From the NCBI RefSeq assembly GCF_003173335.1, contig NZ_QGMZ01000045.1, positions 1 to 38,662 of the forward strand: a DNA stretch of 38,662 bases. Reading direction: 5' to 3'. The DNA is from Methanospirillum stamsii (GTDB lineage: Archaea; Halobacteriota; Methanomicrobia; Methanomicrobiales; Methanospirillaceae). Under the pieces are notes generated by a model. The model was not told the DNA's origin, did not search any database, and was given only the letters and a program-made list of their open reading frames with translations. The translations under genes were made by a program, and so were the position numbers. Below, in pieces: positions 1 to 6,889 of this stretch. Positions within the stretch are counted from its first letter, which is position 1. Each line of letters begins with the position of its first letter.

Positions 1-144
1 ATTAGAATTAAAATTCATTTTTCGGAATATTAGAGTTTGGGTGCATCGCTGAATAGTAACGAAGGGGGAAGGATATACCATTTCATTGCATCATGATAAA
101 CTCCTCAAATCTTATCCCTTATGGTGAAATACCTCCGGAAAGGA

Positions 145-531
145 TCAATCTGATGTATCCTTGCCTGCCTCCCGAGCCTCTGTTTCATGCACCAGGAAAA
201 CCGGAGCCTTCCGGTGAAGACCTTCCAGCACTTTCCTCACACGATCTGCAGGAGTCACAAACGTTTGGCCCCTGATAGAAAAGTAAAATCCTTTCCTGCT
301 CTTTGAAAGCCAGGCCGTTCCGGATGAGAGAGCAGACCCGCCATCATATACATCAGCCTCTCCAAGACCTAAAAGAACAATACCGGCCCCGTTTACGCTC
401 ATATCAAACACTCCGGATCCATCAATCCCAATCCGGAGACACTCACCTGACAAAAACATCCTGCCAATACGATCAAAAATCCGTTTCCCCTGGCTTTGTG
501 CCGGTTTTTCTGAACGGACGACAAATCCCAT
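145..531 (-). CDS. Hypothetical protein, last gene of a replication-type operon
   Basis: A 128-aa protein whose ATG directly follows the TAG of the upstream 55-aa gene. A GGAGG motif inside that upstream gene sits 8 bases before this ATG, so translation is probably coupled. I do not recognise the family. The sequence is soluble-looking, with a glycine- and valine-rich middle and charged ends, and has no signal peptide, membrane segment or Cys motif. Being the last of five coupled genes after a primase-helicase suggests an accessory role in a plasmid- or virus-derived element; no function can be assigned. The 144 bases to its left hold no convincing gene. Confidence 0.7.
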   Translation of the reverse strand: MGFVVRSEKPAQSQGKRIFDRIGRMFLSGECLRIGIDGSGVFDMSVNGAGIVLLGLGEADVYDGGSALSSGTAWLSKSRKGFYFSIRGQTFVTPADRVRKVLEGLHRKAPVFLVHETEAREAGKDTSD

Positions 532-699
532 CTACTCATCCTCCAGCGGACAATTCAGGAGGTAGGAAGGCGGCCGGTTAGCCAGTGCACAAATTCTCCT
601 CCGTCCGGACTTATTCGGATTCTTCTTCCACTGATACGTAACCCAGATAAGATGCTTGCAGCATTTAATCCTGCAATCATCGATAAATGGTCGGCTCAT
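532..699 (-). CDS. Small basic Cys-containing protein (55 aa)
   Basis: This short ORF starts with an ATG that overlaps the TGA of the primase-helicase gene (ATGA), and ends with TAG immediately before the ATG of the next gene. A GGAGGAGGA stretch in the end of the upstream gene acts as its ribosome site. The product is strongly basic and has four Cys (one adjacent CC pair and two single Cys) that could bind metal, but no recognised zinc-finger spacing. The perfect packing between two coupled genes is the main evidence that it is real. A small nucleic-acid-binding protein is possible; this is inference. Confidence 0.65.
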   Translation of the reverse strand: MSRPFIDDCRIKCCKHLIWVTYQWKKNPNKSGRRRICALANRPPSYLLNCPLEDE

Positions 700-3600
700 T
701 CCTCCTCCCTCCGTTTTCTCTCACATTCCCGCTCATAACACGAATCACAAAGGCCGATTTGTCGTTCTTTGTCATACCAACCAACCGGAAGAAGATTACA
801 GAGTGAACACCTTGAACCCGGCTCCATTCTTGTCATCTGGCTCGTATCAATTACTCCCGGAAGAGGAATCAGCCTGGCAATATACCTGCTCACCGCCCGG
901 TTGTAACACCCTTCACACAAAAACGCATCCGGATTATCCGGCGTATCCTGGTTATTCCGATTCTTCCGGCGATAAACAGTCGGTTTCCTTCCGCATACCC
1001 CACATACCTGCATTGACGGCCACCCATCTAGCCGGGAAAAATCATGGGGATCTACCTGTGATATCAGCAGTGAAGCATTCTGCTGCATGTGTGAAGCAGC
1101 AATCCGCCCGGAAAAATCATCCTGAATTGGAGTTGGAGGGCATGTGGTTCGGTTTTCTAACTCCTGTTCTGCAACCCCGGGTTCATAGTCACGAAATCGT
1201 TCATCTTCAGGGATGAATTCCTCCTTCCTAGTGAGTTCACCTTCTGCTTCACACTCACTAAGATCTCTAAGAATATTTGTACAAGATAGATTATCCGGAC
1301 AATTCTTTGGAATTTTTATTGAAGCAGCCGCTTCACTTCTGCAGCTTTGGCCCTCTTTTTCCGCCACTGCTTCACAAACCTCATTCGACCCCTCACCCGT
1401 GAGAAGAGAATCCTTACCTCCTCCATCTAAGCCGGACAAACACGAAATTTTCTCCTCTGGCTTATCATATCCAGGGCCGGAATCCGGCTCGGTCCCATCT
1501 GAATCAGAATTTCTCTTTGAATCATCGGTTCCGGACCGGAGTGATACCGCCCCCGAAGAAACCCAGGCATCATAGAGATACTGATCCCAGACAAAGACTT
1601 TCATCCTCCGCTGGACCATCTGCCCATTCTCGCCACTGGTCACCGACTGTTCATGAAAAGAAATCGCCGGACATTTCTCAAGCAGTCCGGAGTACTGGCT
1701 TCCTCTTGACTGGTACCCGTTCAGGAGTTTGTGAATAGACGAACTCGGCCATCCGGTCACCTTCTGCAGATCCGGAATCGTCATCTCGGTTAGTTGTAAT
1801 GACTGGATAGCAGCAATCAGCGATGCTTCCCGTTTTGTAAGTTTTGTTATCTGCCCTCCGGTATCACCGTTCAGGGCATCAAACAGCCGTGCAGCAGCAT
1901 AAAAATCATCAACTGTCGCAGTCACACACGGCATTGTGTCCATATCCGCTCGTTCACGCTGAAACTGGTTCAGGATTGCAAACGTCTTGATAAGATCTAG
2001 CAGCATGTCCGGATTTCTTCGGTTCGCAGCCGACTGGAAATGAATATCCTCTGCAAAGGGAATAACAACCCAGGCGGGAGTAATCATCCGCCATATCTGC
2101 CGGATAATCAGCACTTCATCCCGGACTTTGGCATTTTTCGTCGGAACCCGTGAAGCATCGGAAAGGGTTCGTGCAAGCACCCGCTGATCCAATTCCTCAC
2201 TGTCATCAATCCAGCAGGTCAGCATCCGGTTAAACACCTGGTCGTCCCCTGCTCCTTCAACCTTGGTAATCCACCAAACGCACCGTTCCGGAATTGTGCA
2301 GGTCATCCCGGTTCTATCCTTGCTTACGGTCCGGTACCTGAACGGACGCTGAAAAGATGTGGTAACTCCTTTCAAAATCTCCTGCATCTGATCTGAAAGA
2401 CTCACATCATCAAGGGCAATAATCGACCCCGGCTTTAAATCGCTGATGTAAAAAAGAGCCTTATCACTCATTCGCCCGTCTATCCTGAGCTCTTCCGGCA
2501 CAAGACTGAGCATCGTATCAATCGTATGTGACTTTCCTTTTCCCGATTCTCCGGTAATGGAGACATGAAGCCCTTTAGAATTGATAACCGAACGGGATGC
2601 AAGCGACATGAGAAGACATTCGGCCACAACCGTGTCACCTTCATGATCCTGTGAAAATGCATCCAGCATGTACCGGATAGGTGAACTATCCCGGAGAATT
2701 CGCTCTGCTTCGGTTGAAATTCTTGCATCCGGCTGATTTTTTATGAGTCCGGAAGATGCAGCCTTTTCACGTAACCGCTCACTCCTGAGTTTTTTAAGAC
2801 GCTGCTCTGTATCATCACCGTCAAAACGTCTTTGCAGTTCTTTCCACCGCTGAACTCCTCCTCCGCAGGAATCATGGTGACATCCGGCAAAAATGGCCCC
2901 TGAACCAAACTGGATGGCATAAGCACCATCCTGGTGAGCCTCCGAAAATGGGCACTGGTCAAAGATATAGAGTGTTCCGTCATGATATGGTTTTTTTGAA
3001 AACCCGATACCATGGCCGGACAGCCATGCTCCAAGATCTTCCGGGGACCGGGAATTTTGCTTCTTCGTCTCTTTTGGCTCGTCCGGGTAAAGAGTTGCAA
3101 GTCTGTTTAACAGATCCTCCGGCACTATCTCAAGTGTTTCAGGAACCTTCAGAAGTTCTGACCGCCGGTGAGGACGCGAAGAGGTATAATCCCCCTTTCT
3201 TGACGTTGTGCCATAGAGTTTCCAAATCCGGGCGGCATTAAAATTGGCCGTGTCAACCGTATTCTCCTCGTCGGAAAAGAGAATATCAAGTGATTCAAGA
3301 CACTTTTTGATACAGTCACGGCTATGAGTATCATTGGGAAGAGAAATCCTGTACAAAAGATGAGCACCATTACCTGAATCGGCTATGAGTGGCTCTGGCC
3401 ATCCAACCGATGAAAGATATGCAGCAATCTTCCCGGCTTTAAGAAGACTTGCCTTGTGCTCGGGATCAGAAGATGAGACCCCGGAAGGCCGACGGGGATC
3501 AATATCTATCGGCAGCCATAATCTATGGGTAATATCCTGGTCTGCTGTTGTAGCATCCTTCTTTGAAAGTCTCATCAAAACCCGGTTTGCACGACGTGCC

Positions 3601-3815
3601 AAAAGAGCCGGGTTCACCTCGTTCAGGGTGATGTATATCCCTTTGATCTGTGAATTTGTATCAAGAATGGCCGCTGCATCGGCTAATTTTTCCGGATTAT
3701 CATAGTATCCTGAACCAATACCTTCCGCCGTGATAATCCTGGTCTCAATAACCTGGCCTGGACTTGAAAGGATACGTAACGCAGAGAGAATATTCTGTTT
3801 TTGGTCCGATGTCAT
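696..3815 (-). CDS. Plasmid/virus-type primase-helicase with C-terminal zinc ribbons
   Basis: A 1039-aa replication protein. An upstream in-frame start at 3938 exists, but the ATG at 3815 overlaps the previous gene's stop (ATGA) and has GGAG 7 bases upstream, so 3815 is preferred. The N-terminal part looks like an archaeo-eukaryotic primase/PrimPol domain: IDID at residues 103-106 (metal-binding Asp pair), GNGAH with His152, and ARIWKLYGT near 195-203. A Cys/His cluster follows (CPF at 288, GCHHDSC at 311-317). The ATPase part has Walker A GESGKGKS (422-429) and Walker B IIALDD (465-470). A winged-helix-like segment and a long acidic, Ser-rich linker lead to two CxxC...CxxC zinc ribbons (Cys 938/941/967/970 and 1003/1006/1023/1026). 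It likely starts and unwinds replication of an integrated element. Confidence 0.88.
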   Translation of the reverse strand: MTSDQKQNILSALRILSSPGQVIETRIITAEGIGSGYYDNPEKLADAAAILDTNSQIKGIYITLNEVNPALLARRANRVLMRLSKKDATTADQDITHRLWLPIDIDPRRPSGVSSSDPEHKASLLKAGKIAAYLSSVGWPEPLIADSGNGAHLLYRISLPNDTHSRDCIKKCLESLDILFSDEENTVDTANFNAARIWKLYGTTSRKGDYTSSRPHRRSELLKVPETLEIVPEDLLNRLATLYPDEPKETKKQNSRSPEDLGAWLSGHGIGFSKKPYHDGTLYIFDQCPFSEAHQDGAYAIQFGSGAIFAGCHHDSCGGGVQRWKELQRRFDGDDTEQRLKKLRSERLREKAASSGLIKNQPDARISTEAERILRDSSPIRYMLDAFSQDHEGDTVVAECLLMSLASRSVINSKGLHVSITGESGKGKSHTIDTMLSLVPEELRIDGRMSDKALFYISDLKPGSIIALDDVSLSDQMQEILKGVTTSFQRPFRYRTVSKDRTGMTCTIPERCVWWITKVEGAGDDQVFNRMLTCWIDDSEELDQRVLARTLSDASRVPTKNAKVRDEVLIIRQIWRMITPAWVVIPFAEDIHFQSAANRRNPDMLLDLIKTFAILNQFQRERADMDTMPCVTATVDDFYAAARLFDALNGDTGGQITKLTKREASLIAAIQSLQLTEMTIPDLQKVTGWPSSSIHKLLNGYQSRGSQYSGLLEKCPAISFHEQSVTSGENGQMVQRRMKVFVWDQYLYDAWVSSGAVSLRSGTDDSKRNSDSDGTEPDSGPGYDKPEEKISCLSGLDGGGKDSLLTGEGSNEVCEAVAEKEGQSCRSEAAASIKIPKNCPDNLSCTNILRDLSECEAEGELTRKEEFIPEDERFRDYEPGVAEQELENRTTCPPTPIQDDFSGRIAASHMQQNASLLISQVDPHDFSRLDGWPSMQVCGVCGRKPTVYRRKNRNNQDTPDNPDAFLCEGCYNRAVSRYIARLIPLPGVIDTSQMTRMEPGSRCSLCNLLPVGWYDKERQIGLCDSCYERECERKRREEE

Positions 3816-4156
3816 GTACACTCTCCGGACATGGCATAGATACCACCAGACTTTACCCGAAACCGGTTCCAGGAACAGCCCGAATATACCATCAGCTGCA
3901 TCTCTCCGGGAAGAGGGACCTTCCTGACAAGGCTGCAAAGTTCACCTACCAGATTACGATATGATGGTGTGCCCTGTTTTGTCCGTGATGAGACAACATG
4001 CACAAAGAGCAGTTCATTTCGCTCTTTCCACGCGAGAAAGTCTATGGGGAGGGCTGATTTCGTCACATGGACGGTAAAGTACCCCTGGTGCTGTAAAAAG
4101 AGCCTTGCTGCATGGGGAGTTATCCGCACCGTCAGATAGCCGGAAGGAGTGCTCAT
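3812..4156 (-). CDS. Small protein, possibly degenerate PD-(D/E)XK nuclease fold
   Basis: A 114-aa protein. Its ATG overlaps the TGA of the upstream 77-aa gene, and its own TGA overlaps the ATG of the primase-helicase gene. A GAGGT site lies 4 bases before the start. The order of elements (short basic N-terminus, GYFTVHV, then PIDFLAW, then ELLFVHVV) resembles the core of Holliday-junction-resolvase-like restriction-fold proteins, in which an Asp precedes an ExK strand. Here the second acidic residue and Lys are not clearly kept, so activity is doubtful. The fold assignment is inference from pattern only; the gene itself is well supported by coupling. Confidence 0.7.
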   Translation of the reverse strand: MSTPSGYLTVRITPHAARLFLQHQGYFTVHVTKSALPIDFLAWKERNELLFVHVVSSRTKQGTPSYRNLVGELCSLVRKVPLPGEMQLMVYSGCSWNRFRVKSGGIYAMSGECT

Positions 4157-4386
4157 AGATACCTCATAGCACGGTCCGCCAGGGCCTTCCGGGTAAATAG
4201 GGTGCAGGTACCTTTTTTACGTGCCAGAATAATGTATGATTGTTCCCCTCGTGTGATCAGCTTGGCGGCGAACTCAGCGACGGGGGACACTTCATCTTTT
4301 CTGGATTTCGAAGGTTTTTTTCGTGTTCGAAATAATGACCGGCCTTTCCGGTCAAATAAAATGAGATATCCGGGTATGGTAATCAT
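4153..4386 (-). CDS. Small basic protein, first gene of the replication operon
   Basis: A 77-aa, Lys/Arg-rich protein with no recognised domain. The central stretch has several RK and KK pairs, which would suit nucleic-acid binding. A GGGAGAGG purine tract precedes the ATG. Its stop overlaps the start of the 114-aa gene by four bases, making it the first of five coupled minus-strand genes. The operon promoter should lie in the roughly 190 bases between this gene and the insertion sequence. Being small, basic and first in a replication operon fits an autoregulator or DNA-binding accessory, but this is inference. Confidence 0.65.
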   Translation of the reverse strand: MITIPGYLILFDRKGRSLFRTRKKPSKSRKDEVSPVAEFAAKLITRGEQSYIILARKKGTCTLFTRKALADRAMRYL

Positions 4387-4572
4387 GGTACTACCTCTCC
4401 CACCGGCAATTCCGGATTTTAAGGAAAAAGAATAATGTATCCGGAGTTTTCGGCGGGCAGAAAAATTAGTATGCGGATGAGATTAAAATGTAGCGGAATT
4501 TCGTTTTAACAATTGTGATAAAGCCGGAACACATGGAATAGCGAATGGAAATTTCTTAGGTCTGATTCATTA
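4387..4572 (-). promoter_or_regulatory. Probable promoter region of the replication operon
   Basis: This gene-free stretch lies directly upstream of the minus-strand replication operon. It is AT-rich away from the gene and has no ORF worth calling. The ISL3 element begins at 4581, so more distal upstream control sequence has been displaced by about 1.3 kb. No specific TATA element could be assigned with confidence. Confidence 0.35.
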
Positions 4573-4580
4573 TCCAGATT
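4573..4580. repeat. Target-site duplication, left copy
   Basis: TCCAGATT abuts the left inverted repeat and is repeated exactly at 5867-5874, just outside the right one. The 8-bp length fits ISL3 transposition. Confidence 0.92.
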
Positions 4581-4605
4581 GGCTCTTCGTCAGTTTGAGT
4601 GGGTA
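4581..4605 (+). repeat. Left terminal inverted repeat of the ISL3 element
   Basis: It begins GGCTCTTCGTC and ends AGTGGGTA. It matches the reverse complement of 5842-5866 at 21 of 25 positions; the mismatches fall in the middle. Confidence 0.93.
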
Positions 4606-4634
4606 TGATGTAGTTTGAACAAAAAAATTACTAT

Positions 4635-5852
4635 ATGATTATTACTGAAGAATTATTTCGTTCAGCCCTTCATCTTACTGCTCCTTGGATTATATCATTA
4701 TTAAAATTTAATGAAGGAGAACGCAGACTTGATATCTGGATTGATTTTCCAGAGGGTTCGAAATTTCCTTGTCCTATATGTAACACATTAGATTGTCCGG
4801 TTTATGATACAAATAAGCGAACCTGGCGTCATTTAGATTTTTTTGAACACCAAACATACCTCCATGCAAGAATTCCTCGAATAAAGTGTCCTCATTGTAA
4901 TGTTCATCAAGTAAATGTTCCATGGGCTAGGGAAAATAGTGGATTCACTCTCTTAATGGAAGCGATGTTTGTTCTTTTCGCACAAACCATGCAAATCTCT
5001 CAAATTGCGAAAAAGTTCGGACTTCGAGATAAACAAATTTGGAGAGTAATTGAACACTATGTTAAAGATGCAATAGAAAAATCTGATCTCTCAGAGGTTA
5101 CCTCAGTTGGAGTTGATGAAACATCCAGACGAAAAGGACATGAATATATTACTGTTTTTGCAAATCTCGATACAGGTCGTATCATTCATATTTGTAAAGG
5201 AAAGGATTCGTCTACCCTAATAACCTTTGCAGATTCGTTGAAATCTCATAAAGGAACATTGGAGCAGATAAGTGATTTTTGTTGTGATATGTCTCCTGCG
5301 TTCATTAAAGGGATAACGGAGACATTTCCTAAATCCTCAATTATATTTGATAAATTTCATGTTATGAAATTAGTGAATGAAGCATTGGATGAAGTAAGAA
5401 GGTTGGAACAGACATTAAATGGATTTTTGAAAAAAACTCGAATGATTTGGCTTAAAAATCCTTCTTCATTAACGGAAAAACAAAAAGAAACATTAGGCAC
5501 TCTTAAGGATATGAATATAAAGACGGTAAGGGCTTATAATCTAAAATTAAGTCTTCAGGGTCTTTGGGGGATGCAGGATATTGAATCAGCCAACGCTTAC
5601 TTTAAAAAATGGTATTTTTGGGCTACTCATTCCAGGATTCATCCAATGGTGAAGGTTGCAAAGACAATAAAAAACCATTGGAATGGGATAATAAATTATT
5701 TCAATAATCGATTCACAAATGGTTTGTTAGAAGGACTTAATAGTCTCATTCAGGCCTTAAAAGCGAATGCAAGAGGTTATCGTAATGATGACAATTTTAT
5801 GACTATGATCTACTTAAGATTGGGACAACTAAAATTTGACTTACCCACTTGA
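4635..5852 (+). CDS. ISL3-family transposase
   Basis: A 405-aa DDE transposase, within the usual ISL3 size range. The N-terminal zinc-binding part has CPIC near residue 46 and CPHC near 85, followed by a helix-turn-helix-like stretch (ISQIAKKFGLRDKQIW, about 121-136). The catalytic acidic residues appear to be Asp161 in GVDET, Asp218 in CCDMSPAF and Glu366 in GLLEGLNS, matching the family pattern. The frame is intact and the gene fills the element. No strong ribosome site precedes the ATG, as is common for transposase genes. Its codon use is much more AT-rich than the neighbouring replication operon, which fits a foreign origin. Confidence 0.96.
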   Translation: MIITEELFRSALHLTAPWIISLLKFNEGERRLDIWIDFPEGSKFPCPICNTLDCPVYDTNKRTWRHLDFFEHQTYLHARIPRIKCPHCNVHQVNVPWARENSGFTLLMEAMFVLFAQTMQISQIAKKFGLRDKQIWRVIEHYVKDAIEKSDLSEVTSVGVDETSRRKGHEYITVFANLDTGRIIHICKGKDSSTLITFADSLKSHKGTLEQISDFCCDMSPAFIKGITETFPKSSIIFDKFHVMKLVNEALDEVRRLEQTLNGFLKKTRMIWLKNPSSLTEKQKETLGTLKDMNIKTVRAYNLKLSLQGLWGMQDIESANAYFKKWYFWATHSRIHPMVKVAKTIKNHWNGIINYFNNRFTNGLLEGLNSLIQALKANARGYRNDDNFMTMIYLRLGQLKFDLPT

Positions 5853-5866
5853 AACGACGAAGAGCC
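5842..5866 (-). repeat. Right terminal inverted repeat of the ISL3 element
   Basis: Read on the minus strand it begins GGCTCTTCGTC and ends AAGTGGGTA, pairing with the left end. The transposase stop codon (5850-5852) lies inside this repeat. Confidence 0.93.
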
Positions 5867-5874
5867 TCCAGATT
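5867..5874. repeat. Target-site duplication, right copy
   Basis: TCCAGATT abuts the right inverted repeat and is identical to 4573-4580. Confidence 0.92.
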
Positions 5875-6121
5875 TTACTGGATATCTCTGAATGATACGT
5901 CAATACTGAGTATATGTCATAAACAAAATTTTACGGGTTTTGAATTCCATTCTGATCAAGGATAATGCCATGAAAATAACCCTTTTTTATGGTTTGCATC
6001 AATATGGAAAGCCTTTAAAACCCCTTCTGGTCTCCGGGTGTTAGAAGCGGTAAAAAACTCCATCCCAATTAACCGGATTACCATAAGAAACATTCAATTC
6101 AGAGCCTGTCCCAAATAGAGT

Positions 6122-6784
6122 ATGAATAATTTTCAGTACCAACTGGAGTTACCTGGTCGGTACGATGAACTAGAGAGGATGGCACTTCCCCATTATGATA
6201 CGTTTTTTTCAACGGTGATTGAGTTTATTCCAAAGCAGACAAAAACAATTCTTGAACTGGCATCTGGAACCGGTTTTCTGACCCGGCTGGTCCGGCAGCA
6301 GTTTAAGGATGCACAGATAGTCTGCTCTGATATTAATCCGGATATGATGGCTGTTGCACAGAAAAAACCCGAACTCTCTGATGTACGGTTCTGTACCTGT
6401 GATATTACACAGGATATTCCGGATGGAACATTTGATGCAGTTGTTCTGACACAATGCCTGTTTGCTCTCCCACGGGAAAAGATACCGGAAATCCTTCTTC
6501 GCATCCGTCAGAGAATTTCGCCTGGCGGAGTATTTGCATATGGAGATATTTTTGAGCCGCTGGACAAGTGGGAATTTGAATTGTATGTCTCCCATTGGAG
6601 GGAACAGATGATTCAGAATGGGATGACTGAGGCAGAGACAGATCTCATGTTAAAGCCGCTTGAACCAATGATCAAAGGATATAATCCTGATTATGTCAGA
6701 AAAGAACTCATAAAAGCAGGATTTTCATGGGTAATTTTCCCATACTGGTACGAGATGTACGGCGTGATGATTGCTTATACCTGA
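6122..6784 (+). CDS. Class I SAM-dependent methyltransferase
   Basis: A 220-aa cytosolic protein of the methyltransferase-11/25 type. Motif I is ILELASGTGFLTRL (about 43-56), the SAM-binding glycine loop. An acidic residue ending the next strand follows in VCSDINPDM, then CDITQDIPDGTFDAVVLTQ as motifs III/IV, and a GG turn (RISPGGVFAYGD). The substrate is not predictable: such proteins modify small molecules, quinone-like compounds or proteins. It stands alone, about 250 bases right of the insertion sequence and 105 bases before aglB on the same strand. A link to glycan modification is possible from position only. Confidence 0.85.
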   Translation: MNNFQYQLELPGRYDELERMALPHYDTFFSTVIEFIPKQTKTILELASGTGFLTRLVRQQFKDAQIVCSDINPDMMAVAQKKPELSDVRFCTCDITQDIPDGTFDAVVLTQCLFALPREKIPEILLRIRQRISPGGVFAYGDIFEPLDKWEFELYVSHWREQMIQNGMTEAETDLMLKPLEPMIKGYNPDYVRKELIKAGFSWVIFPYWYEMYGVMIAYT

Positions 6785-6889
6785 AAAAAACTCTCTAAAA
6801 AAAAGATTGGCATTTATTCAGAAGAAAAAAATTTTTCCCTTCAAGCAGATTTTTATCACTCCAGACTCATATGCTGTTTAGAAGATGGT

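Larger units (their letters stand above)
4581..5866 (+). mobile_element. Complete ISL3-family insertion sequence (1286 bp)
   Basis: The element is bounded by 25-bp imperfect inverted repeats starting GGCTCTTCGTC, typical of the ISL3 family. It contains one transposase gene and is flanked by a perfect 8-bp direct repeat (TCCAGATT), the usual target duplication length for ISL3. All parts are intact, which points to a recent insertion and a possibly active element. It has landed in the spacer between the replication operon and a methyltransferase gene. Confidence 0.95.

Noticed and set aside
93-275. Plus-strand ORF of 60 aa at the left edge
   Set aside because: It lies mostly antisense to the better-supported 128-aa gene and has no ribosome site.
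656-1216. Plus-strand ORF opposite the primase-helicase C-terminus
   Set aside because: Antisense shadow: the minus-strand frame encodes clear zinc ribbons and ATPase motifs.
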